Source: Clostridiales bacterium
Lineage (GTDB): Bacteria; Bacillota; Clostridia; Lachnospirales; JAITVM01
Reading direction: 5' to 3'
Assembly: GCA_031285815.1 (NCBI GenBank)
Contig: JAITVM010000251.1
Coordinates: 1 to 14,796, forward strand
DNA: 14,796 nucleotides
Numbering within the stretch: the stretch's first letter is position 1; each line of letters starts with the position of its first letter. Below are positions 1-6,487 of this stretch, one piece after another. The notes under the pieces are model-generated. The model was given only the letters and a program-made list of their open reading frames with translations. It was not told the DNA's origin and did not search any database. Both the position numbers and the translations under genes were made by a program.

Positions 1-755
1 CTTGTTGTGCCTCCAGACTTTAACGCCCCGGCATTCCTGTCAGAGACTTTTAAAAAGCTCAACAGCCCGGAAGATTTGCCGCCCCCAGATAGAAGTTCAT
101 TTTTTGAGCGGATATTCGACCAATTTGTACCGGCCCCTGAGCCATATTTAAATAATAAGGTCTCCTTAATTATCTGGTCAGTAAGCGAGTTCTCCCCAAC
201 CAATGAATCTTTTACTGAAATAATAAAGCATGCCGAACCTTGAGTACGGGAATACGCATCTTGAGAAGGCAAGATATCGCCCTCTTCTTCGTTGTAATAA
301 AAATGGCCTTGCGGTGGCCCCGCTATATCATATGTCAGCTTAAGCCCGGTATTAAACCATTGCGGGCTATTGGGTGCCCAAATTTGTGCCAGCAGCATGT
401 AAACCAGTTCATCATAAATTACCCTCAGCTGCTCGCCATTAATTAAAACTTCATCGTATAAAGCATTTACCCAAAACGAAACCATCCTGTGGCAAAGCTG
501 TTTCATTGAAGTTTCGCAGCCCAGGTCATTCACAACACCTTTTTTACGGAAATACTTGCTGGCAATTATGTCGCATGCACTCTGAGAATAATGGGTAGGG
601 AATTCTAAATTTTCCATATTTGTAATGATGCCGCCGGTTTTATGGTTCACCAGCTTAACATTTACTTTCTTCCAAGTAAATAAATCATATACACTTTTAT
701 CAGACCCATCTAACTCTTTTGTATAATATCTATATATTTTATTGTCTAATTCCAT
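1..755 (-). CDS. nrdJ: Adenosylcobalamin-dependent (class II) ribonucleoside reductase, N-terminal part, cut by the window edge
   Basis: Class II ribonucleotide reductases make deoxyribonucleotides from ribonucleotides in the cytoplasm, using a thiyl radical generated from adenosylcobalamin. Reading the minus strand from the ATG at 755 gives 251 complete codons without a stop, leaving the window at base 1. Recognisable family blocks occur in the expected order: APNSPQWFNTGL (residues 127-138), GSACFI (173-178, whose Cys176 fits the first redox-active cysteine), KYGSGAGTNWSN (about 207-218), then GGGKSSGLLSFL and KSGGTT at the truncated end. Full-length relatives are usually about 700-850 residues, so roughly the first third is visible. 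The start is supported by TAGGAGG at 764-770 with 8 nt spacing. No cobalamin riboswitch and no convincing promoter is visible upstream, and only a weak NrdR-like half-site near 850-870. The plus-strand open frames over this stretch are shadows. Confidence 0.93.
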   Translation of the reverse strand, partial: MELDNKIYRYYTKELDGSDKSVYDLFTWKKVNVKLVNHKTGGIITNMENLEFPTHYSQSACDIIASKYFRKKGVVNDLGCETSMKQLCHRMVSFWVNALYDEVLINGEQLRVIYDELVYMLLAQIWAPNSPQWFNTGLKLTYDIAGPPQGHFYYNEEEGDILPSQDAYSRTQGSACFIISVKDSLVGENSLTDQIIKETLLFKYGSGAGTNWSNIRSKNELLSGGGKSSGLLSFLKVSDRNAGALKSGGTT

Positions 756-1052
756 CGAGGATGCCTCCTAACCCAAAATATATATCCACCCAGGCAATAC
801 CCCAGGGTTATACCATTTTTAACTTAACCTTAGTTAACGAAAATTTTTGCCCACACATATTATATTCTATACTTGTACAGGAAGAAACGCAAAAAATAGA
901 ATGTATGTATATAAATATATTAACAGAAAAAATATATTTCTTAAACACAAAAGGCCAACGGTTTTTTATTTATTGTATTTTTTAATTTAACCCTATTTAA
1001 CCCTTTTTTTACACCAAAGCCTATTCTTAGATGAAAATCCCCAAAATTTCAT
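756..1052. other. Divergent intergenic region upstream of nrdJ, no gene seen
   Basis: This very AT-rich stretch separates the minus-strand nrdJ from the plus-strand promoter at 1053. It contains the nrdJ ribosome site and presumably the nrdJ 5' leader and promoter. On the minus strand a TATAAT lies near 857-862 but I find no acceptable -35 element. A short tandem repeat (TTTAACCC twice, about 986-1003) is present. The open frame 719-985 on the plus strand overlaps the start of nrdJ antisense and has no ribosome site, so I do not call it. Confidence 0.5.
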
Positions 1053-1081
1053 TTGAAAACTTTGTATAAATTTATTATAAT
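1053..1081 (+). promoter_or_regulatory. Consensus sigma-A promoter for the gene at 1322
   Basis: TTGAAA at 1053-1058 and TATAAT at 1076-1081 are separated by exactly 17 nt. Transcription would start near 1088, leaving an untranslated leader of about 230 nt before the coding sequence at 1322. Confidence 0.75.
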
Positions 1082-1087
1082 ATAGTA

Positions 1088-1321
1088 ATTGTATATGTTG
1101 TTTTATAAATGGGGGGCGAGGCAATGGTTTTCTTATTCTTATAAATTACTTTTCTAGCTTCATTTTATTTCTTTAGCCTTCTTTAATTCCAAAAGCGTTA
1201 AGCCTTTTTGATATGTGGAAAAAATTTTAATACATAATAAAATTTTATACGCTAAAACTATCTTCAAGCCTATATTTCCGGTTAAACAAGCTATAAAAAA
1301 TTTAAATAATGGGGGCTGCAT
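1088..1321 (+). promoter_or_regulatory. Long 5' leader with a 6-codon open frame and an inverted repeat
   Basis: The leader holds a very short open frame, MVFLFL, at 1124-1144, preceded by a G-rich ribosome-site-like stretch at 1111-1117. Further on, AAAATTTTA (1221-1229) and TAAAATTTT (1238-1246) form a perfect 9-bp stem with an 8-nt loop, itself flanked by AGCGT (1194-1198) and ACGCT (1249-1253), which can pair around it. There is no T-run directly after the stem, so this is not an ordinary terminator. Whether the leader regulates the downstream gene is inference. Confidence 0.4.
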
Positions 1322-1897
1322 ATGATTAAGATAGGAATTATTGGAGACGGGGCTTCTGTTTATATAGAAAAAATAATTTTTACCCTACTGTCCTTGACCG
1401 GCCTAAAAGTCCATTCTGTACTAGATTCGGATTATGGCGAATTAGGCCAATACCCTAGCTATGATGTGCTTATCGTTAATATCGACCCCATACGGGCTGA
1501 AATAATCGAAAAATTTAATGTTTTGGTTCTGAATGCCGAAAATAACTATGTATATCAGAATAAGTTAGTTTCCTGTTTAGGGGAAGATGATTTTTTAGTT
1601 TTAAATGCGGACCAAAAAGACGTTTTTAATAATATTTCCGCCATTAAGGCAAATTTAATTACTTGCGGTTTCAATCAAAAAGCTTGCATTACAACATCCA
1701 GCATTATCAATTCTGAATATGATACCGTTTTAGTATGTATTCAACGAGCGTTTAAGTCGATAAATAATAAATACATTGGCCAACAAGAATTTTCTGTTAA
1801 CATTACGTCTTTCAAGGATAACAGCATTTTTAATATTTTATCAGCTATAGCGTGTATCTTAATTTGTGGTGTAGAAATAGATAGTATAAGTGACTAA
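1322..1897 (+). CDS. Degenerate Mur-ligase-fold protein without a usable P-loop
   Basis: This 191-residue protein follows, block by block, the central ATPase domain of Mur/FolC-type amide ligases. The opening IGIIGDGASVY (4-14) sits where those enzymes have the ATP-binding G-T-N-G-K-T/S loop, but the lysine and following Thr/Ser are gone. FNVLVLNAENN (65-75) corresponds to the usual V-x-TN-x-x-x-DH strand, FLVLNADQKD (91-100) to the V-x-N-x-D-D strand, and ITCGFNQKACITTSSI (113-128) to the segment reading ITYG in active enzymes. The end, about 157-188, resembles the N-x-x-N-x-x-A-A-I helix. The N-terminal substrate domain and C-terminal domain are both missing. I infer a non-catalytic or regulatory relative and do not know its role. 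The ATG at 1322 follows GGGGG at 1312-1316. It stands alone behind its own promoter. Confidence 0.6.
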   Translation: MIKIGIIGDGASVYIEKIIFTLLSLTGLKVHSVLDSDYGELGQYPSYDVLIVNIDPIRAEIIEKFNVLVLNAENNYVYQNKLVSCLGEDDFLVLNADQKDVFNNISAIKANLITCGFNQKACITTSSIINSEYDTVLVCIQRAFKSINNKYIGQQEFSVNITSFKDNSIFNILSAIACILICGVEIDSISD

Positions 1898-2104
1898 AAT
1901 TTTTATTTTTTGCCTAATATACTTATTTATTATTTAAAATTTATCGATATAATTTACAGGTACATTAAAAATATTTTGTTTCTAAATTCCAGATATTAAG
2001 TTCTAAATTTATATTGTTAGAATAAAAATATATAAAATGTTTTGCTTAACGCAGGGTTTTGAATTACGCATGATAATTATAGCTTAGAGAGGAGAATTGT
2101 TTGG
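1898..2104 (+). other. AT-rich spacer with a weak promoter candidate for the SSB-like gene
   Basis: No hairpin terminator is visible after the preceding gene. TTTATA (2008-2013) and TATAAA (2031-2036) are 17 nt apart and could form a promoter for the gene at 2105, but both boxes match consensus only partly and such pairs arise easily in DNA this rich in A and T. TTCTAAATT occurs twice (1980-1988 and 2001-2009). Confidence 0.3.
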
Positions 2105-2761
2105 ATGCAAGAAGATAACCTTTTAAAAAATAACCAAGTTAAAGTACATGGTAGAATTGTTTCCGAATTAACTTTTAGCCACGACGTTTATGGAGAGAGT
2201 TTTTACAATTTTAATTTAGAGATAACAAGGCTTAGCGATACTAGCGATGTCCTGCCCATTACTATTTCTGAACGCTTGATCGACAAAGAGGAGCTACAGA
2301 TAGGTGTTGTCGTTTTTATAACTGGTCAAATTAGGTCTTATAATAATTATACTGACACCGAAAGCAAAAATAGGCTGATTTTAACAATTTTTACACGCGA
2401 TATAGAAATTTTGCCTGAAGAAAACACTAATATCAACCCAAACGAAGTTACGCTTAATGGCTTCATTTGTAAACCGCCTATTTACAGGACTACCCCTTTC
2501 GGCAGGGAAATTGCTGATATATTAATTGCAGTTAACAGGGCTTATAATAAATCCGATTATATCCCGAGCATTGCATGGGGCAGAAATGCACGTTTCGCAG
2601 CTAAATTAAATGTAGGCGACAATATTAGGCTTTGGGGCCGTATGCAAAGCAGGGTCTACCAGAAAAAATTAGAAAATGGCGAAGTTATTGAAAGGGTTGC
2701 TTTTGAAATTTCGGTTTCTAAAATTGAATCTGTTGAAAAATCTTTAAAGGAAACAGAATAG
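2105..2761 (+). CDS. Tandem OB-fold single-stranded DNA-binding protein (SSB-like)
   Basis: The 218-residue product has two OB-fold-like halves. The first (about 10-105) begins with KVHGRIVSELTFSHDVYGES and contains the block LPITISERL. The second (about 112-208) begins with NEVTLNGFICKPPIYRTTPFG and contains AVNRAYNKSDYIPSIAWGRNA and IRLWGRMQSRVYQKKL. The second half has the recognisable single-strand-DNA-binding OB layout (GREIADILIAVNR, W-G-R-x-A, G-R-x-Q-S-R). I know this two-domain arrangement from Clostridia, where it is annotated as a single-stranded-DNA-binding protein distinct from the short housekeeping Ssb. It lacks the acidic DDDIPF-type tail that recruits partners in canonical Ssb and ends in KSLKETE. 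The ATG at 2105 lies 10 nt after AGGAG (2090-2094). Which process it serves cannot be told from its neighbours. Confidence 0.8.
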   Translation: MQEDNLLKNNQVKVHGRIVSELTFSHDVYGESFYNFNLEITRLSDTSDVLPITISERLIDKEELQIGVVVFITGQIRSYNNYTDTESKNRLILTIFTRDIEILPEENTNINPNEVTLNGFICKPPIYRTTPFGREIADILIAVNRAYNKSDYIPSIAWGRNARFAAKLNVGDNIRLWGRMQSRVYQKKLENGEVIERVAFEISVSKIESVEKSLKETE

Positions 2762-2795
2762 TTTCATACCAACCCGGATTTTTACTTAGGTTTTA

Positions 2796-2824
2796 TTGAC
2801 AAATTGTCCCTTTAAAAGTATTAT
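2796..2824 (+). promoter_or_regulatory. Sigma-A promoter for the 65-residue protein
   Basis: TTGACA (2796-2801) and TATTAT (2819-2824) with a 17-nt spacer. Transcription would start near 2831, about 120 nt before the ATG at 2953. A poorer second pair, TTGTGG and TATATA with 17-nt spacing, lies closer to the gene at about 2896-2924. Confidence 0.7.
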
Positions 2825-2952
2825 ATCTATATCAATACTACGAGGTTTTAACCAATACAGAACATATATGCCTAGATCAAGGCGATATTTGTTACTTGTG
2901 GTATGAATACACGTACATTATATATAAATATACTTAATAAGGGAGGTGTCTT

Positions 2953-3150
2953 ATGAAAACCGATATATACATTGAGGTTGGGGGTAAAAAAGTAAACTCC
3001 AAAACCCTTGTTGAAACTACTAAGGAAAAATGGAAGGCTGAAGGCAACAAAGTTAAAGACCTTCAAGCTGTTGAGATTTATTTCAAACCTGAAGAGGGCA
3101 TGTGTTATTACGTTTTAAATTCAGGTGTTGAAGGCTCCTTCGAGGTTTAG
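2953..3150 (+). CDS. Small conserved clostridial protein, DUF6465-like
   Basis: A 65-residue soluble protein of unknown function. Its pattern matches my memory of the small clostridial family DUF6465: an opening MKTDIYIEVGGKKV, a basic-acidic middle helix (about 18-35), LQAVEIYFKPEEG (38-50), then CYYVLNSGVEGSFEV at the end. There is no signal peptide, membrane segment or metal-binding motif. Very good translation signals (GGGAGGTG at 2941-2948 before the ATG), its own near-consensus promoter and a strong terminator suggest an independently and perhaps highly expressed gene. The minus-strand open frame over it is a shadow. Confidence 0.8.
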   Translation: MKTDIYIEVGGKKVNSKTLVETTKEKWKAEGNKVKDLQAVEIYFKPEEGMCYYVLNSGVEGSFEV

Positions 3151-3189
3151 TACATAATACCCTCAAAGTAGTATTATTTCTCTTACAAT

Positions 3190-3256
3190 AGGGGCGAAGA
3201 TTTATACGCTTATTATCCCCGTAACTTATTGTTACAGGGCTTGCTTTTATAAGCAA
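3190..3256 (+). other. Cluster of hairpins in the 3' region of the 65-residue protein gene
   Basis: CCC-C-GTAAC (3217-3225) pairs with GTTAC-A-GGG (3231-3239) around a 5-nt loop, with one C-A mismatch. Immediately after it TTGCTT (3241-3246) pairs with AAGCAA (3251-3256) around TTAT. GGGG at 3191-3194 could instead pair with CCCC at 3217-3220, giving a competing fold. Neither hairpin has a T-run, so they do not look like terminators. A processed 3' fragment or small RNA is possible but unproven. Confidence 0.4.
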
Positions 3257-3282
3257 TAGTTTAATACGCTAATTAAAAATTC

Positions 3283-3316
3283 AAAAAAGTTATGGGGGCA
3301 CACCATAACTTTTTTT
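3283..3316 (+). terminator. Strong intrinsic terminator
   Basis: AAAAAAGTTATGG (3283-3295) and CCATAACTTTTTT (3303-3315) form a perfect 13-bp stem with a GGGCACA loop, with T at 3310-3316. It ends transcription from the 2953 gene. The A-run on the other side makes it potentially bidirectional. Confidence 0.9.
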
Positions 3317-3330
3317 GCTTGAAAAAAATA

Positions 3331-3376
3331 GCCCAAATAATATAACCATACTTTCTCAAGGTTTTATTATTTGGGC
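3331..3376 (-). terminator. Intrinsic terminator for the lipoprotein gene
   Basis: GCCCAAATAATATAACC (3331-3347) pairs with the complementary arm 3360-3376 over 17 positions with one mismatch, around a 12-nt loop. Read on the minus strand, the stem is followed by TATTTTTTTC, so it serves the lipoprotein gene ending at 3412. On the plus strand GTTTTT follows, so it may also act in that direction between the two convergent genes. Confidence 0.85.
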
Positions 3377-3411
3377 GTTTTTATATTTAGCATCATATAT
3401 AAAGTTTAATA

Positions 3412-4071
3412 TTAACGTGGGTCAGAAATCGGATAATAAACAAGCTCCCATATACCTGGCGTTACTTGTTTAAAATTAATCCAAGTATCCCTGCCCCTGT
3501 CTTGATACAATATATGGCCTTCTGTATCTGAATCTTGAATAAATTCACCTTTTTCAAGGTCTGAAAAGGCGGCCAAAGCCAAATCCCTTCTGGATAAAGG
3601 CTGCATCCCTTGCCCTTCTATGCTTTGCTCTGTTGCGATATCTTTATTATTCAAGTCCAAAAATTGCTGCTTTGTTATAGATAAATTTTCATCTTCGCAA
3701 TACATAGCGTAGTCAGCTTCCCAATCGACCTGGATACCGTATTGCAACCAAATTTTTGCAATAGACATAGGGCTCATATTCATAAATACTGTTTTGTCAT
3801 AGTTTTTTGAGAATTCTTCATAGGCTTTAATTTCTTCTTCCGTGTATTCAAAAATTGCTTGCGTTTCATCAAATCCTTTTTTTAAATCAAGCCCGGCGGC
3901 TAAATCCGTATTTGCAGGCACATCCAGCTCTGTTGGGGAAATATCGTCTGGCTGCGAGCCATTGCTAAGTGTTGCAGAAAAAGTTGGCCCGTCCGTAGTA
4001 GCGGCAGTGCATGAAACAATTAATAATGTTAATATGCCTGCAAAAAAAAGCATGGTTACTTTTTTATTCAT
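3412..4071 (-). CDS. Predicted secreted lipoprotein of unknown function
   Basis: The 219-residue product starts with a typical lipoprotein signal: MNKKV, a hydrophobic core, and the lipobox IVSC with the lipidated cysteine at residue 21, followed by a low-complexity Thr/Ser/Pro/Asp linker to about residue 65. It should therefore be anchored outside the membrane. The C-terminal domain (about 70-219) contains MNMSPMSIAKIWLQYGIQV and WEADYAMYCEDE. I recall a similar P-x-S-I-A-K / E-x-x-Y-A-L-Y pattern in Bacillus-group proteins of unknown function, so it may be a shared small exported domain. I start at the ATG at 4071 because GGAGAGG lies 10 nt upstream and the signal peptide begins there. A longer frame would need a TTG at 4140, only about 12 nt from the predicted transcription start. 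Confidence 0.8.
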   Translation of the reverse strand: MNKKVTMLFFAGILTLLIVSCTAATTDGPTFSATLSNGSQPDDISPTELDVPANTDLAAGLDLKKGFDETQAIFEYTEEEIKAYEEFSKNYDKTVFMNMSPMSIAKIWLQYGIQVDWEADYAMYCEDENLSITKQQFLDLNNKDIATEQSIEGQGMQPLSRRDLALAAFSDLEKGEFIQDSDTEGHILYQDRGRDTWINFKQVTPGIWELVYYPISDPR

Positions 4072-4158
4072 TAGAAATAAACCTCTCCTTAATAATAAAT
4101 ATTTTGTAAAACCCTCCCTTAATAAAACACGAAAAAACAACCAAAAAACTTGTTTATA

Positions 4159-4187
4159 ATATTATCACTGCCGGGTATGCAAATCAA
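4159..4187 (-). promoter_or_regulatory. Sigma-A promoter, extended -10, for the lipoprotein gene
   Basis: On the minus strand TTGATT (4187-4182) and TAATAT (4164-4159) are 17 nt apart, with TGA directly before the -10 as in extended -10 promoters. The leader of about 80 nt contains a ribosome-site-like AAGGGAGGG with no usable start behind it, ahead of the true site AAGGAGAGG. Confidence 0.6.
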
Positions 4188-4238
4188 TACTACAAAACGA
4201 TTTGTCATTAACACTTAATATAGTTGTAATACATAATG

Positions 4239-4943
4239 CTACTTTGCCTTATCGGTTACCTTGCCTTCATTTGTTACTATTTCAGAAAGCTCTATAGGCA
4301 TAACACTTTTGCCATCCTTAAACACGCGCATATTCCCGCCAGAAAGCTCATCAATTACAGCCACTTTCCCATCAACTATGCCAAATTCAAATTTTATGTC
4401 ATATAACTCGAGGCCTAATCGGTTAAGGCAAGCCTTAATTATTTTTGTGCATTTGCGTGTTAGCTTTTTACATTGCCTATACTCTTCCTTAGTCATGACT
4501 TGAAGCATTATAAGTGATGGTTTTGAAATAACCGGGTCGCCTTTTTCGTCATCTTTAAGGGTTACTTCAATAAAATAATCAAGCGGCTGGGATTCTTTTA
4601 CGTAACCCGAATAACGCTTTAAGTATGAGCCATATGCCCTAAGCCTGCATATAAACTCAAGGCCCTTTCCAAAAAGCCTAGCCGGCTTAACCGTCATAGA
4701 TTTTTCATCTAAGTCAGCTTTTATAAAATGGGTCGGGACCCCATTTTTAATCAGCTCTTTAAACAAATATTGGCTTAATTTTAAATTAGCATAGCCTAAA
4801 CCTTCTATAGAAAGCCCAACTGAATTTTCGCCTGGGTCAAACGCACCATCTTTTCCTGTCGCATCATCTTTGTATTTAAGCAAATAGTCTTTGTTTCCCA
4901 ATACAAAAACATCCTTCGTTTTGCCTTGGTAAATTAATTCCAT
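4239..4943 (-). CDS. purC: Phosphoribosylaminoimidazole-succinocarboxamide synthase (SAICAR synthetase)
   Basis: PurC joins aspartate to CAIR with ATP, a mid-pathway step of purine synthesis in the cytoplasm. The 234-residue protein shows the family layout: the N-terminal ELIYQGKTKDVF phosphate-binding loop, LLKYKDDATGKDG, NGVPTHFI, the central substrate block LEFICRLRAYGSYLKRY, and near the end KFEFGIVDGKVAVIDELSGGN with NMRVF. Length is usual for bacterial PurC. The ATG at 4943 lies 7 nt after AAGGGGA, whereas the ATG two codons earlier (4949) would be almost on top of that site, so I prefer 4943. It stands alone rather than inside a visible pur cluster. No terminator is seen between it and the lipoprotein promoter, so some read-through into that gene is possible. 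Its promoter interlocks with that of the divergent gene at 5127. Confidence 0.93.
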   Translation of the reverse strand: MELIYQGKTKDVFVLGNKDYLLKYKDDATGKDGAFDPGENSVGLSIEGLGYANLKLSQYLFKELIKNGVPTHFIKADLDEKSMTVKPARLFGKGLEFICRLRAYGSYLKRYSGYVKESQPLDYFIEVTLKDDEKGDPVISKPSLIMLQVMTKEEYRQCKKLTRKCTKIIKACLNRLGLELYDIKFEFGIVDGKVAVIDELSGGNMRVFKDGKSVMPIELSEIVTNEGKVTDKAK

Positions 4944-5005
4944 AACCATATCCCCTTACTCTCATAATTTTCATTTACTAATAATAAAAAACACAGCGTT
5001 TTTAT

Positions 5006-5033
5006 TTTATAATTAAAATTTACATTTAATCAA
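5006..5033 (-). promoter_or_regulatory. purC promoter
   Basis: On the minus strand TTGATT (5033-5028) and TATAAA (5011-5006) are 16 nt apart. The start point would be near 4999, giving a leader of about 55 nt. I see no guanine-type riboswitch or PurR box in the remaining space. Confidence 0.55.
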
Positions 5034-5047
5034 TATTATAATATAAT
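5019..5047 (+). promoter_or_regulatory. Promoter of the F420-ligase-like gene, overlapping the purC promoter
   Basis: TTTACA (5019-5024) and TATAAT (5042-5047) with a 17-nt spacer. The -35 box lies inside the spacer of the oppositely oriented purC promoter, so both cannot easily be occupied at once. The leader carries a 7-bp hairpin, CAGCTTG (5070-5076) with CAAGCTG (5090-5096), without a T-run. Confidence 0.65.
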
Positions 5048-5126
5048 ATTTTCTGTGATATAGCAAATCCAGCTTGGCTGGGTGTTTTGCAAGCTGATTA
5101 CAAAATTTTTTTGAGTAGGTGATAAA

Positions 5127-6293
5127 ATGAGGCATGTTGGATGTGAAGCACACGGCATCAGGCTACCAATAATCATAACAGGCGACGACCTGCCAGGTAT
5201 AATTGTTGATTCTACGCTCCAAGCCATAAAATCGGCCGGCGCCCAATTAAAAGAAGACGACGTTATTGGCATTACAGAAGCTATTGTTGCTAAATCCCAA
5301 GGTAATTATGCAGAAACAAAGGACATAGCTACGGATATAAAAAATAAATTCGGCGATAAGGAAATAGGTTTGGTTTTCCCAATCTTTAGCAGGAATAGAT
5401 TTTTGAATATATTAAAAGGGGTCGCTGCCGGTGCAAAAAAAGTATTTATCCTACTCCAGTACCCTGCAGATGAAGTTGGCAACCCCATAATGGACCCAAT
5501 ACAAATTGACGACCTTGATGGCGAATTAAATGGGCTTGTTACCGCCGAAAAATTCAAAAGCCTTACAAAAGGTTTTAAACACCCTTTTACAAATATAGAC
5601 TACATTTCCCTTTATGAAAGCTCCTCGCCAAATGTGGAAGTTTATTTATCCAATGACGCTAGGGATATCCTAAAATTAACAAAAAATATATTAGTTGCCG
5701 AAATCCATAAGCGCTCGCAAACTAAAGCCAGGCTTTTAAAAGCTGGTGCCGAATTAGTCTATACCCTTTCAGATGTCCTAAATGAAAGTGTGGATGGAAG
5801 CGGCTATAACCCTGAATATGGGGTACTTGGCTCAAACCTCTCAACAACTACAAGGGTAAAGCTTTTCCCCAGGGACTGTAAAGATTTTTTAAACCATGTC
5901 GAAAAATTATTTATAGAAAAGTTAGGCCTATCCCCCCAGCTTTTAATCTATGGCGATGGGGCTTTTAAAGACCCTTACCTGGGGATATGGGAATTAGCGG
6001 ACCCAGTGGTCTCCCCGGCATATTCAGAAAAGCTTGGTGGCTCGCCAAACGAAATTAAATTAAAATATATTGCAGATAATGATTTTAGCCACCTTTCTGG
6101 TGAAGAAAAACAAAATGCCATTATTAATGTAATTAAAAACAAATCTATAGAGAATAAGTATAACGAAGGCACAACCCCACGAAAATATGCAGACCTGTTG
6201 GGCAGCCTTTGTGACCTAATGAGCGGCAGCGGCGACAAAGGGACGCCTGTCATCTTAATCCGCGGTTATTTTGACGATTTATCCATCGGCTAA
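5127..6293 (+). CDS. Coenzyme F420-0:L-glutamate ligase family protein (CofE-like)
   Basis: The 388-residue protein resembles the F420-ligase family (CofE/FbiB N-domain), whose founders add glutamate to coenzyme F420 with GTP. Supporting blocks are the N-terminal IRLPIIITGDDLPGII, DVIGITEAIVAKSQGNY (45-61), the region around FPIFSRNRF and the later GSNLSTTTRVKLFPRD. At 388 residues it is longer than archaeal CofE (about 250), matching a longer bacterial subgroup. No other F420 gene is visible here, and fermentative Clostridia mostly lack F420, so the substrate is probably different and I give no gene symbol. The ATG at 5127 follows AGGTGAT at 5117-5123. A 6-bp hairpin CGGCTA/TAGCCG (6287-6301) spans the stop codon without a T-run. 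Its promoter is intertwined with that of purC. Confidence 0.8.
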   Translation: MRHVGCEAHGIRLPIIITGDDLPGIIVDSTLQAIKSAGAQLKEDDVIGITEAIVAKSQGNYAETKDIATDIKNKFGDKEIGLVFPIFSRNRFLNILKGVAAGAKKVFILLQYPADEVGNPIMDPIQIDDLDGELNGLVTAEKFKSLTKGFKHPFTNIDYISLYESSSPNVEVYLSNDARDILKLTKNILVAEIHKRSQTKARLLKAGAELVYTLSDVLNESVDGSGYNPEYGVLGSNLSTTTRVKLFPRDCKDFLNHVEKLFIEKLGLSPQLLIYGDGAFKDPYLGIWELADPVVSPAYSEKLGGSPNEIKLKYIADNDFSHLSGEEKQNAIINVIKNKSIENKYNEGTTPRKYADLLGSLCDLMSGSGDKGTPVILIRGYFDDLSIG

Positions 6294-6416
6294 TTTAGCC
6301 GTACTATAAATATTTACCGATATTGCTTTAGTATAAATTCCAGCTAAATTAAACAAAATAAACTTAAAGGCTATTTTAAAATAATAGGGTTATTATGATT
6401 AATTTAGTGTTTCTTA

Positions 6417-6445
6417 TTGAAATATTTATTATAAAAGGTTATACT
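6417..6445 (+). promoter_or_regulatory. Sigma-A promoter for the Nudix gene
   Basis: TTGAAA (6417-6422) and TATACT (6440-6445) with a 17-nt spacer. Transcription would start near 6452, downstream of the ATG at 6395, which argues that the longer reading of the Nudix gene is not used. Confidence 0.7.
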
Positions 6446-6487
6446 TTTTATAGCTCATTAAGGGAATGGCTTGACGGAGGAATCGAT

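Noticed and set aside
7..446. Plus-strand open frames of 78 and 68 codons
   Set aside because: They lie antisense to the clearly recognisable nrdJ reading frame and have no ribosome sites.
850..870. NrdR-box-like sequence upstream of nrdJ
   Set aside because: Only one half resembles the known consensus and no second box is seen; too weak to call.
719..985. 88-codon plus-strand open frame overlapping the nrdJ start
   Set aside because: No ribosome site or family resemblance; it is an AT-rich open stretch over the nrdJ start and leader.
756..1052. Adenosylcobalamin riboswitch ahead of the B12-dependent reductase
   Set aside because: I looked for the conserved B12-box GCCACTG core on the minus strand and did not find it.
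6287..6301. Hairpin at the stop codon of the F420-ligase-like gene as a terminator
   Set aside because: The stem is only 6 bp and is followed by TACTATAAAT rather than a T-run.
6395..6487. 31-residue N-terminal extension of the Nudix protein from an ATG at 6395
   Set aside because: A consensus promoter (6417-6445) lies within it, no good ribosome site precedes it, and the GTG at 6488 has GGAGG at ideal distance.
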